Shown: in pieces, positions 26,315-35,832 of the stretch | Layout: each line of letters begins with the position of its first letter | Position numbering within the stretch: position 1 is the first letter of the stretch | Origin: Paralvinella palmiformis | Lineage: Eukaryota > Annelida > Polychaeta > Terebellida > Alvinellidae | Length of the DNA: 64,000 bases | Direction: 5' to 3' | NCBI GenBank assembly: GCA_025642065.1 | Contig: JAODUP010000319.1 | Span: 558,001-622,000, forward strand | Made by a program: the position numbers and the translations under genes | The notes under the pieces: model-generated | What the model saw: only the letters and a program-made list of their open reading frames with translations | Database searches by the model: none | Told to the model about the DNA's origin: nothing

Positions 26315-27329
26315 TCCTAATAAAATCCTGTATTCCATGATATACTGCCAAGGCCACTTTCTGCAAATACACATCATCCATCATTCTCTTCCTCTCTTGT
26401 TCATTACTGATAAAACCTATCTCAATGAGAATCGCAGGCATTTTTGCATTACGTACAATGTACCAAGATTCTTCTCTTAAACCCCTATTAGGGGTTACAG
26501 ATCCAATGTAAAAGTTTAGAGAAGAAAGAACCGATTGCGCCAACAACACACTTTCAATAGTCAATTCCTCATCTTTAATAACATTTAATATGGAAAGCAC
26601 TTGAGGATCTCGCACTTTAACTTTCTTGGGATTCAGTACGTTTTTTCGTTTGACTGCGGGTGGAAGATACCATACTTCAAAACCACGGGCACTCTTATTT
26701 AATGAAGCATTCACGTGTAGAGATATAAAAATCATAGATCCCTCTTGCGCCAATAATGCAGTATTTGCTAGCTGCGTGCGCGCATCCAAGGATACATATT
26801 TGTCTTTTCTTCGAGAAATTAATACTTTCTTTTCGGGAAAACGTTCACTTAATAATGCTGCTAGATATTTAGCAGTTTGTAATACAATATCCTTTTCACT
26901 CAAGCGGCTTTTCACACCACTAATGGTATAATATGACTCTGCCCCAGGATCCTTTCCTCCATGCCCTGGATCAATAAAAATAGTATTTATTCTTGCTACC
27001 CCACGAAAAGATGCCCGAAATGGTTTTCGAAAAGAATAAATACTTTGTAATACAGACATTGTTGCAGGAGGTACTATGATGGCTCCTTTATTGTCCTGAT
27101 GAAGAGGATCTATCATATAAATAGTTTCAAAATCTTTAAGCAAATAAGGCGAATCAATTTTAAATGAAACCGAGGTTTTCCCCTTCCATATTGTTCCCAT
27201 CCGACGTGCACTATCCCACTGAACCCACACATCTGCTTTATCAACAAGGGTTTTCAGGGTATATTGTGCGGAGATTCCCGTTATTGTATATGTAAGAAAA
27301 ATTATTATGTGTGCAAGATATCGCACCAT
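26298..27329 (-). CDS. N-acetylmuramoyl-L-alanine amidase (Amidase_3)
   Basis: A 343-residue exported amidase that removes the stem peptide from peptidoglycan. Signal peptide to about residue 22, a beta-rich N-terminal region (about 25-100), then the zinc amidase domain: first ligand in IDPGHGGKDPGAES, a catalytic-region Glu in LSEKDIVLQ, second His in SLHVNAS, and EIGFISNEQE near the end. All zinc ligands and the catalytic Glu look intact. It overlaps the ATP-grasp gene upstream and the GerMN gene downstream, so it is part of the glycan operon. Confidence 0.88.
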   Translation of the reverse strand: MVRYLAHIIIFLTYTITGISAQYTLKTLVDKADVWVQWDSARRMGTIWKGKTSVSFKIDSPYLLKDFETIYMIDPLHQDNKGAIIVPPATMSVLQSIYSFRKPFRASFRGVARINTIFIDPGHGGKDPGAESYYTISGVKSRLSEKDIVLQTAKYLAALLSERFPEKKVLISRRKDKYVSLDARTQLANTALLAQEGSMIFISLHVNASLNKSARGFEVWYLPPAVKRKNVLNPKKVKVRDPQVLSILNVIKDEELTIESVLLAQSVLSSLNFYIGSVTPNRGLREESWYIVRNAKMPAILIEIGFISNEQERKRMMDDVYLQKVALAVYHGIQDFIRNVEQK

Positions 27330-28921
27330 CGGTACAACGCCCTCCCCCCTTCGCGTTGTAATGTCTCTATAATATATTGAACAGCCTGGTCACCTCCTCG
27401 TTCTATGGCTCTCCAAAATATAGCACCTAAGGCAAACCCAGAATTGCTCAATACAATCTTCTTTTGTCTCAATGCTCCTTGTATAACACTAGCCACCGAT
27501 CTATTCTGCCAATTTATCGTATGTTCGTCTTCCCACCGCGATAACGGATATACAGGTAGCACGTTATTTCTAGACATATGTACTGTTCCATAATAGTCGT
27601 GCATAGCATCTTTCTCGTGTTGGTTTTGATCAATATGGATAAATACTCCCAAAACTGGAAAAGCTTTCTGAGAAAAAAGATACTGTTCGGTTACCTCTAC
27701 AGAGCTTTTAAGTTCTACACGTATGTTAGAAAGTAGCTCTACACGCAATGTTTCTACCTCTTCCCGAGAAAAGCCCTCGACTATGAAATGTAGTACCTTT
27801 TCCGTGTTATTTTCCACAAGCTGTATTATATCTCCTACTTTCTTATTGACAAACACATGTCTACAATATTTTCTTAGCAACATCAAATTGATTCCCTGTA
27901 TATTTTCCAATATACCTGGAATTGAAAACACCGCTTGTTCGACAACATATTTACTGCGCACAGAAGAAGTACGCCGTACTTCCACGGGGACTCCTGCAGC
28001 AATGCGAAGTGCTTGATGTACAGGATACAAACCACTAGAAATAGGAATGGTCCAGCCTGACATAAATCCACCAGACAGTCTCGAAGCAAATTCTCCCACA
28101 ATAATCTTTCCGTTATCTATAAAAATATCCCCTTTAAGTGCACCATTAGCGATCGAAAAACCTTTTGCTATTTTAGCCAAAACCAGTACCATTTTATCAA
28201 AATCAACAGAGGAAATAGTTGAAGGTATACTATGTCCTGTTTCTATAAAAAACGGAGAAAACTGTATGTGTCTATCTGCTAAGCCTATTACATGAACCTT
28301 TCCCTTATATACAAGAACATCAACACTATATTCATCACCATGGATAAAGCTCTCTACTATAAGCTCATTCCCAGATGAGAAAGGAAGTGTAGCTCGAATC
28401 GCCTCCAGTATCTCATCTGCATTGCTAATACTTCTTACTCCTCTACTTCCCATATTCATAGTAGGTTTAAGCACAAGAGGAAACCCTTGTTTCTCTGAGA
28501 ATTCAGTTATAATGTGCAACGCAGCTTTTTCGCTGGAATACAAGAAGACCTGATATGCAGGAATTTCAACCCCCAGCTTTTTCAAATGCATGCGCATTTT
28601 CGCTTTGTTTCTCGTTTTTACAGCCCATACATAAGGAATACCAGGGAGATTAAGTTTTTCAGCAACATATGCCACTGTGGTTGAAAAATCTGTTCCTGCA
28701 GTATACACAGCATCAAGACCTCGCTGGTCCATTTCCTGTTGGGCTATTTGTAGCACCCTGTCCTGGTCCTTAATATCTACTTGATAAAACATATCAGCTT
28801 CTCTACTCCCCAATGCCCTATCATTTTGATCAACAACCACGCTTTCCCATTTTAATTCCCTAACCGCACGAATGGACGGTAACTGTTGCAAACCACCACC
28901 TACTATCAATACTCGTTTCAT
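27305..28921 (-). CDS. ATP-grasp ligase of unknown substrate
   Basis: A 538-residue protein with a pre-ATP-grasp Rossmann start (VLIVGGGLQQLPSIRAVREL) and an ATP-grasp core at about 115-310 (GFPLVLKPTMNMGSRGV; VESFIHGDEYSVDVLV; EFASRLSGGFMSG for metal binding). The C-terminal 200 residues are less defined. The layout resembles PurK/CarB-like carboxylate-amine ligases and those that add amino acids to sugars or peptides. Substrate unknown. It sits in the spiro-SPASM/SpsF/SpsG operon, with ATGA overlap to the preceding fusion gene, so a role in building a modified sugar or glycan linkage is inferred. Confidence 0.65.
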   Translation of the reverse strand: MKRVLIVGGGLQQLPSIRAVRELKWESVVVDQNDRALGSREADMFYQVDIKDQDRVLQIAQQEMDQRGLDAVYTAGTDFSTTVAYVAEKLNLPGIPYVWAVKTRNKAKMRMHLKKLGVEIPAYQVFLYSSEKAALHIITEFSEKQGFPLVLKPTMNMGSRGVRSISNADEILEAIRATLPFSSGNELIVESFIHGDEYSVDVLVYKGKVHVIGLADRHIQFSPFFIETGHSIPSTISSVDFDKMVLVLAKIAKGFSIANGALKGDIFIDNGKIIVGEFASRLSGGFMSGWTIPISSGLYPVHQALRIAAGVPVEVRRTSSVRSKYVVEQAVFSIPGILENIQGINLMLLRKYCRHVFVNKKVGDIIQLVENNTEKVLHFIVEGFSREEVETLRVELLSNIRVELKSSVEVTEQYLFSQKAFPVLGVFIHIDQNQHEKDAMHDYYGTVHMSRNNVLPVYPLSRWEDEHTINWQNRSVASVIQGALRQKKIVLSNSGFALGAIFWRAIERGGDQAVQYIIETLQREGGRALYRWCDILHT

Positions 28922-30606
28922 TTGCTGTCCTTTATAAAATAAGCCTCAAATGTATCACCCAGACCAAATACTTTACTCATCCCTTTGTATATTACACTAG
29001 CAAAGCTCATTTTGGCGAGTGGGAGTAAAAACCGTTCAGGATGATGTCCCGTAAATCTGATGTATTTTAGGCGCAATCCCAAGGATTTGAACATAGTACG
29101 TAGATAAAAAGGATCCCATAAAACAAAATGGTCTTCAGGACTCTCTTGATAAAAAGATTGTTTCTTTAGTCGAGCACTAGCTCCCTTAGGATTAGGCATG
29201 GAGAAACATAAAACTCCCTTGTATTGAAGTAATGGAAGTAGTTTTTTTAGAACATTGAATGGATCCTGAAGATGTTCCAAAACATACCACAGTGAGATAA
29301 CTGAAAAATGTTGTAGTGGAAACATTTCGTACCATTTATCATTCTGCACATCTATTTGCCGCGCCGATATTCGCAGTGTTTGCTGTACATAGTGTATTGC
29401 TGATTGGGAAATATCAATACCATACACTTGATATCCGTTATCCTTTGCAGCTCGTAGAAAGTGACCATATGCACATCCTATATCAAGTAATATATTCTTT
29501 GAAGACATATATTTATTAATTCTTTTTAAACGTATTTTCCCTATGCTATAAATCGCATCAGCATCTTGCAGATAGGTACGCCCATATTGCTCTGCATATT
29601 CTTTCGAAAAATATGAATCTTCATAGATTCGTTGTGTATCACGATAACGTGCTTGAACAATTGTTCCCCTTCCTATATGAAAAAAGCTCCGCTGTGTAAA
29701 ACGCGCTGTGGCCGTTGCATAAGGTATATAATACCGTGATGGCTGCAAGGATTGAATAAGAGCCACAATATCTTTTCGAGATCTCGGTGCTATTTGTTGG
29801 CTATTATAAGAAAGCTGAGGAAATAAGCTTTTTAACAGGGAGAGGGAAAGATCTTTATTGTTGGGGAAACAAACAAATCCTGCTTTTTGAGACAACCGTT
29901 CATGATATCTAGTAGGATTGATCAAAAGGACAGGTACCCGAGCCCATAATCCCTCATACGCGAGAAGACCAAAATGAGTAATAAGCACATCATACAAATA
30001 TAGTGCATCCAAAATACGATACATATTCTTTTTCCGAAAAACGCCTTTCGGCATATCAACACTAACTGCAGAATTTTCTTGAAGAAGTTTCTCTTTAACT
30101 ATCGTGGCCTTTTGTCCAGAATCTTCTCCACCAAAAGAAATAAAGATTTTCTTGATTTCCTTTGGCCAATTTTCTCTCCTCATCTGAGGTAATACATTGA
30201 AAGCCACAGAATGTATATTGGCATCGTCATAAAAGTTTGGCAAAGTGTCAATAAGATACGATACAGATATACGTGCTTCACCTCCACAGTCTAATCCAAT
30301 CGTCATACGTGCATGCACCGAATAAAGCATAGCATACCTAAGATGTGGTATATCGAAGACAACCTTATCAAAGACCCCTCGGGGTAATTCAGTATGGATA
30401 CGCTGTTTAAAGGCTGACAGCTTCCATTTTTCATCCACTGTAGCAGCAAATTGATAGGGCGAGAGATGTAGCGAACGCTTTAAAAAACAACTAACTGGCA
30501 AATAGATTTCAGATTCAAGCAATGCTGCGATACGCAAAGAACGAACCATATGACCACTTCCATGTCCTTTCCCACACTCAGGTATAAAGAGTATCCTCTC
30601 AGTCAC
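28918..30606 (-). CDS. SpsG/PseG-like glycosyl-hydrolase domain fused to a SAM methyltransferase
   Basis: A 562-residue two-domain protein. Residues 1-300 look like SpsG/PseG proteins, which hydrolyse UDP from nucleotide-sugars: GKGHGSGHMVRSLRIAALL with the key His, a central FISFGGEDSG and a late LITHFGLLAYEGLWARVP. Residues 325-562 form a class I methyltransferase: ILLDIGCAYGHFLRAAKDNG, VYGIDIS, ISLWYVLEHLQDP. The combination suggests a sugar that is released and then methylated. GTG start overlaps the SpsF stop (GTGA). Confidence 0.7.
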   Translation of the reverse strand: MTERILFIPECGKGHGSGHMVRSLRIAALLESEIYLPVSCFLKRSLHLSPYQFAATVDEKWKLSAFKQRIHTELPRGVFDKVVFDIPHLRYAMLYSVHARMTIGLDCGGEARISVSYLIDTLPNFYDDANIHSVAFNVLPQMRRENWPKEIKKIFISFGGEDSGQKATIVKEKLLQENSAVSVDMPKGVFRKKNMYRILDALYLYDVLITHFGLLAYEGLWARVPVLLINPTRYHERLSQKAGFVCFPNNKDLSLSLLKSLFPQLSYNSQQIAPRSRKDIVALIQSLQPSRYYIPYATATARFTQRSFFHIGRGTIVQARYRDTQRIYEDSYFSKEYAEQYGRTYLQDADAIYSIGKIRLKRINKYMSSKNILLDIGCAYGHFLRAAKDNGYQVYGIDISQSAIHYVQQTLRISARQIDVQNDKWYEMFPLQHFSVISLWYVLEHLQDPFNVLKKLLPLLQYKGVLCFSMPNPKGASARLKKQSFYQESPEDHFVLWDPFYLRTMFKSLGLRLKYIRFTGHHPERFLLPLAKMSFASVIYKGMSKVFGLGDTFEAYFIKDSK

Positions 30607-31283
30607 TGTGTAATTCCTTTATTTAATATACTCAGAAGCTCATCAATCTCAAGAGGAGCATCTGTACACGGATTTTTTCTTTTCAATATAATACTTTGCA
30701 AGTTCTTATAATCACTTTTTGTATCCAACGTAACACGAGTGTTTTTTAAATAAGAATTCTGCGCTTGTAAAATAGTAATACGGAATATGTCGGGATGTGT
30801 ATAAAGATATGGACAAACGTGTTCTCTTTCATACGAGTTTGTAGTTTTACAAGCTACTTCTTTTAAAGAAGTCACACGTACTTTTTCCACCCCTGTTCCC
30901 ACAGGCATGCCTGAATAACCGGCATAATCCGCACCTTTTGTGCGCTTATCTTTAAGAAGAAGATTAGCTAATTTTGCAGATACGAACGGATTATCTCCTG
31001 TCGCCCGGATAATAGTGCTAACACGCAAAACATCTGCAGCAAACAAAAAACGGTCTAACACATTATACGTACTTCCTGCAATAATTCGAAACCCCTCTTT
31101 TCGCGTTAAAGGGTATAATATAGGTAAACTCTTTGTATCGCATAATACTGCGTATACATCTGCATGAATACTTCTCAAGGCACGCATAGCCATCTGGATA
31201 ACTGTAGAACTTCCAAGTGGTAAAATAATCTTTTTTGGAAGCCGAGCCGAATGCAAACGAGCCTGTAAGAACACCCCAATCAT
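30603..31283 (-). CDS. spsF: SpsF-like cytidylyltransferase
   Basis: A 226-residue nucleotidyltransferase. The N-terminal loop LQARLHSARLPKKIILPLG matches CMP-sugar synthetases of the SpsF family, RATGDNPFV supplies the metal Asp and a later RVTLDTKSDYKNL is typical. SpsF-type enzymes activate an acidic or rare sugar with CTP. T. pallidum also encodes an SpsF (established annotation). ATG 31283 is used; a TTG lies one codon before. Confidence 0.75.
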   Translation of the reverse strand: MIGVFLQARLHSARLPKKIILPLGSSTVIQMAMRALRSIHADVYAVLCDTKSLPILYPLTRKEGFRIIAGSTYNVLDRFLFAADVLRVSTIIRATGDNPFVSAKLANLLLKDKRTKGADYAGYSGMPVGTGVEKVRVTSLKEVACKTTNSYEREHVCPYLYTHPDIFRITILQAQNSYLKNTRVTLDTKSDYKNLQSIILKRKNPCTDAPLEIDELLSILNKGITQ

Positions 31284-31286
31284 CAA

Positions 31287-32210
31287 TTATTTTAAAAACT
31301 TTTGAATAACTGCTTCCATGGGAAGCTTCCATTTTTGAGAGAAAAACCGAAGCCATTGAGAAATCTCACGATACAATCGGAATGCGGAAAGAAAAGAAAA
31401 CTTCCAAAACAAAATTAAATTAAAAAATGCACTAAGAGGAAGATATACTCGTTTCCTTCTTACTGGCATGATGTTCTTTAGGTAGCATCTGGCAGCATCT
31501 ATTGTTTCCGTATGGTCTTCAGGCGTACTTGCTTCCCGATAACGCACAGTCCAATCTTGCGATACTATCCCTTCCATACCTCCCCGGTAAATACGAAGTC
31601 CAAAATCAACTTGCTGCCAAAACACATGATCAATACGCACATCAAATCCTCCCATGTCTCTAAAGCTCCTACAATGATATATCGCAGTATAGTCTGATGG
31701 GTATAAGGTTCGAAAATAATCTTTTTGAAGATAATTAGCCCTGATTAACAGCTTTTTGTTTTGATACATAGGGGACCTTATCTGTGGTAAAGACAATCCT
31801 TGATTGTCATATAAACGAGGAGCCACAAAGCAGGTCAAAGATCTCTTAAAATTCTTTAAAAGATTATTCTCCTGATAATTCTCAATCTCCATATTACTCC
31901 AAACAACCGCAAGATAATGACTATTCGCAATCTCCACCGCAAGGTTAATTACAGACCCTGTATCAGGAAGAGTATCAAATAGAAGAAATCGTGCCATAGG
32001 AAACATATCGCACAGTGATGCCACTTTAAAAGATTGTTTACGTCTTTCAACAGCAAGAATACACTGAATCCCGAGTTTTTTGAATCTTTGAAGAATAGAC
32101 TCTTGCTTGTACTTTTCACCCTTATTTAGAAGAAGAAAACACACCATCGACGGGTCCGCTCTCTCATTGCCTACTATAGTATAATCAGGCATGAAAAATG
32201 TAATACTCAT
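31287..32210 (-). CDS. GT2-like glycosyltransferase
   Basis: A 307-residue protein whose C-terminal half has GT-A features: YHCRSFRDMGGFD followed by QQVDFGLRIYRGG, the ED-like acceptor region of family 2 glycosyltransferases. The N-terminal half shows alternating strands and helices, but its nucleotide-binding DXD motif is not clear (VVWSNMEIE at the usual place). It overlaps the spiro-SPASM gene by 26 nt. Membrane association is likely through the aromatic, basic C-terminus. Confidence 0.55.
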   Translation of the reverse strand: MSITFFMPDYTIVGNERADPSMVCFLLLNKGEKYKQESILQRFKKLGIQCILAVERRKQSFKVASLCDMFPMARFLLFDTLPDTGSVINLAVEIANSHYLAVVWSNMEIENYQENNLLKNFKRSLTCFVAPRLYDNQGLSLPQIRSPMYQNKKLLIRANYLQKDYFRTLYPSDYTAIYHCRSFRDMGGFDVRIDHVFWQQVDFGLRIYRGGMEGIVSQDWTVRYREASTPEDHTETIDAARCYLKNIMPVRRKRVYLPLSAFFNLILFWKFSFLSAFRLYREISQWLRFFSQKWKLPMEAVIQKFLK

Positions 32211-33666
32211 CACACTGCTTACAGCAGGGGGGGTAATTTCCCTTTACATGATCTAAAAAATAGGTATTCCCCTGTTCCCATACCTCTTGCAAACTTTGCT
32301 TAAATACATTTCCCTGCACAAACTTCGTTTCATAATCTTGTGCACATAAAGGAACAGTGCCATCCAGCAACACCGTTATATCACGTTCCAATTGCCAACA
32401 TGGAAAACGATTAAGTGGAGAAAGATCAACTACCTTTTGGGATGTAATAGCATTACAAAAATTATTATGTTTCTGGATAATAATATTATTTGTTTTCTCT
32501 TTCCAATAATGATAAAATGCATCAACCTCATGTTCAAAATCCTGCAATCGGGTCAATTGCACGTATACTTGGTCTGGATACACACTTAAAAAACGCTCAA
32601 CAGTTGACAATGCTTCTTCTATAGAATGTAATCTTATCTTTTGGTATACCTCTGGATTTATCGCATCAATACTAAAAATAAAAAAGATATTATCTGGAGA
32701 TTGCTCTAGTATGCTCTCTATATGATTCTCCTGCCATCCTATTCCAGAACTCTGCACATATATGTGCATCTTCTCTTTGCGAAGCACATCAAACATCTCT
32801 TCCCACTGCGGATGTAATGCAGGTTCTCCCCTGTAACCCAATTCTATAACTATATCGGGAGAAAACTGCACGAGATTCCGCAAAAGCTGAGTAAAGTTCT
32901 CGAGAGCCATCCAATTATGTACAGTATTATCTTTCACATATAATCCCTTAGGTTCGTAATACGCAGGTGCTGGATGTGTATCTGTTATCTGGATTTGTGC
33001 ATAACTGGGTAATGTTCTTAACAACTGCCGTTCCTTTCGCAATAACGCAAGGAGTTTAGTATCATTTGTAGCTCCTTTATGGACAAGTCGCTCGCATAGT
33101 TGAAAATCTCTCTTTTGATGTGTAGAAAGATGGCAGCGCAACATCCTATAGTCAAAATCTGATACTTCTGTTTCTACATCAAAAACATTGATGTCTTTCG
33201 ATATAATATCAAACAAAGGTTTGCGCGAAATCAACGTATCAGTACTAAGTGAATGTAACATAGAGAGTGTAGACAGCTCAATTACTTCAGGTGTCATACC
33301 ATCAGGATAGCCATCCGCAAACGTGTATTCACAATATTGTTCTTTATGCAAATGTAGCAATAAACGAGTAAGTTCAACACTCAAAAAGGGATAATCATAC
33401 CAGCTATATATCAGAGTACCTATTTTTCCAGAGAAAATAGTTTGTAATGTTGTAATTAATTCTCGTTGAGTTGCACACGGTAATGTATGTACAACAGAGT
33501 CCTTTGGTTTACGAAAGGTAAATTCTGTGTTAGCAATAATATGTACCTGATCACACCTTATATGGTGACAATACGAAACGATCATATCGATCCCTGTTGT
33601 GGCCGCCTCGAGTGATTCATCACTATACTCACTCAACAAGTGCGCATTTAACACAAGATACTGCAT
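32185..33666 (-). CDS. Spiro-SPASM protein: radical-SAM-like region without the CxxxCxxC motif
   Basis: A 493-residue protein. Residues 1-170 resemble SpsF/MobA-type nucleotidyltransferases (YDYPFLSVELTRLLL, ADGYPDGMTPEVI). Residues 230-400 look like a radical SAM barrel with the GYRGEPALHP strand, but the CxxxCxxC cluster that should precede it is missing. Residues 405-493 form a SPASM domain with cysteines at FPCWQL, PLCAQD and PCCKQCDEYY. The family is, to my knowledge, restricted to spirochaetes. It heads the operon. Confidence 0.65.
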   Translation of the reverse strand: MQYLVLNAHLLSEYSDESLEAATTGIDMIVSYCHHIRCDQVHIIANTEFTFRKPKDSVVHTLPCATQRELITTLQTIFSGKIGTLIYSWYDYPFLSVELTRLLLHLHKEQYCEYTFADGYPDGMTPEVIELSTLSMLHSLSTDTLISRKPLFDIISKDINVFDVETEVSDFDYRMLRCHLSTHQKRDFQLCERLVHKGATNDTKLLALLRKERQLLRTLPSYAQIQITDTHPAPAYYEPKGLYVKDNTVHNWMALENFTQLLRNLVQFSPDIVIELGYRGEPALHPQWEEMFDVLRKEKMHIYVQSSGIGWQENHIESILEQSPDNIFFIFSIDAINPEVYQKIRLHSIEEALSTVERFLSVYPDQVYVQLTRLQDFEHEVDAFYHYWKEKTNNIIIQKHNNFCNAITSQKVVDLSPLNRFPCWQLERDITVLLDGTVPLCAQDYETKFVQGNVFKQSLQEVWEQGNTYFLDHVKGNYPPCCKQCDEYYIFHA

Positions 33667-33729
33667 GTATCAATGGTAGCATATCGCCTGAGCATACTAC
33701 AATGTACAGATGTCGCAACTATAAGGCTT

Positions 33730-34167
33730 TTAGTCAGAGATGTGTATCCTATCCCCAATCACAATATGATACTGCTCAAAGGATCCCTGTGACAGCTCTA
33801 ATGCATACCGAACAGGATAACGAGAACTTACTGTTTCTAAGGAATAAGGTTGCATATCATATATCTCAAGAATAACTCCCTGTGCGTTAATAAACGCAAT
33901 ACTCAATGCTAGACTCGTATTCTTCATCCAGAATCTTCTTATCTCATCATTAGTAAACACAAAGAGCATACCATATCGGTAAGGCAGTATTTCTCGATAC
34001 ATCAATCCTTCTTGCCGTTTAGAATCTGTATCAGCTATTTCTACGGTAAATGCGACATTATTAATGGTAATAACTTTTGTTTCTTTCTCAGAAATACACG
34101 AGACGAGCAGAAAACTTATTAACGGTAAAAGAGAATTAAAACTGTTCAAAGAAGTTCTTTTTTTCAT
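33730..34167 (-). CDS. DUF192 lipoprotein
   Basis: A 145-residue protein with a lipobox (FLLVSC, Cys at about 24) and a DUF192 domain: RQEGLMYREILPYRYGMLFVF, RFWMKNTSLALSIAFI and ALELSQGSFEQYHIVIGDRI. DUF192 proteins are small beta-rich exported proteins of unknown function. It overlaps the upstream gene by about 32 nt. Confidence 0.75.
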   Translation of the reverse strand: MKKRTSLNSFNSLLPLISFLLVSCISEKETKVITINNVAFTVEIADTDSKRQEGLMYREILPYRYGMLFVFTNDEIRRFWMKNTSLALSIAFINAQGVILEIYDMQPYSLETVSSRYPVRYALELSQGSFEQYHIVIGDRIHISD

Positions 34168-34732
34168 CAAGGCTTGGCGTTTTTAGTTCAGTGTCATCTG
34201 ATATTTCAAATATTTCTTTCGCAATATACTTTACCGTTAGTGGCCGTTCTAGTCTTAAAATGACCTCTTGATCTTCCCATGCAATAAATTGAGGGTGGAC
34301 TTCAGTAGCATTACCATATTTAGAAACAAATAGTTGAAACATAGTGTAATAGTCTACTTGTTTAGGATTAAGAGATAAAACTATTACTGACAACATATCT
34401 TCAGAAAACTGAAACTGGGCTTCTCTGAAAAAATAATTTGCTTCTATCGTTATTACCGGCTGTTGATTAAAGGGCCGAAAGCTCACTGCTGGATCTCCTT
34501 GATAATTAAAGAATATGTTACTCAGTAGATTCTCTTTAACCTCTTGTAAACTTTGCCCCAAAAGAACACTTCCGAAACCATGAGAAACCACCCGCTGCTC
34601 CTGCGGTGAGTCATTCCATACAGATGAGAAATCCTCAGGTTGGCGATACGTTTTCTGTCTGTCAGACTTCTCTATTATTTGAGAATAGACACTCGTACAA
34701 GAGATAAGTAAGAATAAAAACTTCCACATCAT
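34136..34732 (-). CDS. Exported hypothetical protein
   Basis: A 198-residue protein with a signal peptide (about 1-17, SVYSQ) and a beta-rich mature part. FGSVLLGQSLQEVKENLL resembles the start of proteins that bind a small partner, and KYGNATEV is a turn often seen in such domains, but no family is certain. Start ATG overlaps the zinc-ribbon gene stop (TAATG). Confidence 0.5.
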   Translation of the reverse strand: MMWKFLFLLISCTSVYSQIIEKSDRQKTYRQPEDFSSVWNDSPQEQRVVSHGFGSVLLGQSLQEVKENLLSNIFFNYQGDPAVSFRPFNQQPVITIEANYFFREAQFQFSEDMLSVIVLSLNPKQVDYYTMFQLFVSKYGNATEVHPQFIAWEDQEVILRLERPLTVKYIAKEIFEISDDTELKTPSLDEKKNFFEQF

Positions 34733-35031
34733 TATAAAAGCCTATGATATAACAAACCAAGAAAAATAGACATAGCTAATAAGAGCATTAATACGGGAAA
34801 AAAAATTTTGTCAGGAATCGTACTTTTATATTCATTTTTATGCGATGTTTTAATTCCCGAACTTAATACATGTATATATCCACATTTGGGACACCCCTTC
34901 TTGAATCGCGTAATATTCCCCGAATAATGGCATCGTGGACACTTAACACCCGAAAACAACACACCGCAATGCGGACAATTCGGTGCATCAAACGCAACTG
35001 GGTTTTGACAGTTCTCACAAAAGAAGTCCAT
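34732..35031 (-). CDS. Zinc-ribbon membrane protein
   Basis: A 99-residue protein with paired cysteines at 5/8, 19/22, 31/34 and 47/50, two treble-clef or zinc-ribbon motifs in tandem. A transmembrane helix lies at about 75-95. The metal-binding part is thus cytoplasmic and tethered. Possible roles are nucleic-acid or protein binding; none can be chosen. Confidence 0.65.
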   Translation of the reverse strand: MDFFCENCQNPVAFDAPNCPHCGVLFSGVKCPRCHYSGNITRFKKGCPKCGYIHVLSSGIKTSHKNEYKSTIPDKIFFPVLMLLLAMSIFLGLLYHRLL

Positions 35032-35034
35032 ACA

Positions 35035-35784
35035 TTATTTATCGAATGTTTTTTTAGAATAGTTATATCCGAGTTGACAAAATAACACATAAAGAGGCAT
35101 ATCAAATGCAATTGTCTTATCATGAGCTTTCCTTCCCCACATCTTACTTTGCAGTTTTGCCAGTTTTTTTTGTTCTGGGTGATCAAAATATTGTGCAAGC
35201 TGTTGGTAGAATATCTGCAGTTCCCGAGTCAACTGGGGAAATTTGTGAGCCCCGTCTCTCTGTCGTATAAATTGTTGTAGATGATCAATGGGTAAATCAT
35301 AATAATCATTTAGTATATTTCCCAGCAAAATAAATGTATCATTTTTACAAAGCTCTATACGATCAATACGGGAAAGTAAAACTTCAAGTTCTTTCCGCTC
35401 TTCTATCTTATTAACAAATTTTTTTTTATATACAAAGAAAACCACAAAACTCGCAACTACTGCACCTACAAGTTCATCTACCATGGGAATAGGATCTCTG
35501 ATACCTATTGAGAGAAAATAAAATACCAATAGAAATGTAACTGCTGCCAGGACAAAAGACTTTAAAAATGTTTTTTCTGTCTGTGCTGCATGATAAAACT
35601 TTTTTACTTGTGTATATAAAATAGAACGTAATTTTGCCAACTCTTCAGAAGAAGGAAATACGTTGTAATGGCATAAGGGAATAAGATCAGTACGTCGAAA
35701 ATCCTCCCAAAAAGAATGCTTGAGAAAAGGATGTAAATACAGTACTCGCCCGTTACCCCACCTTAAGAAAAAACAAAAAGACAT
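35035..35784 (-). CDS. Hypothetical membrane protein
   Basis: A 249-residue protein with two adjacent hydrophobic helices (about 74-92 and 100-122) between cytoplasmic parts. The N-terminus is rich in aromatic residues, the C-terminal 125 residues are helical. GGGGA lies upstream of the ATG. No family recognised. It follows the XRE regulator and leads into the zinc-ribbon gene. Confidence 0.5.
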   Translation of the reverse strand: MSFCFFLRWGNGRVLYLHPFLKHSFWEDFRRTDLIPLCHYNVFPSSEELAKLRSILYTQVKKFYHAAQTEKTFLKSFVLAAVTFLLVFYFLSIGIRDPIPMVDELVGAVVASFVVFFVYKKKFVNKIEERKELEVLLSRIDRIELCKNDTFILLGNILNDYYDLPIDHLQQFIRQRDGAHKFPQLTRELQIFYQQLAQYFDHPEQKKLAKLQSKMWGRKAHDKTIAFDMPLYVLFCQLGYNYSKKTFDK

Positions 35785-35832
35785 ATTATCCCCGTTATTC
35801 AGTATACCATAATCTACGCAGATAACAAAACA

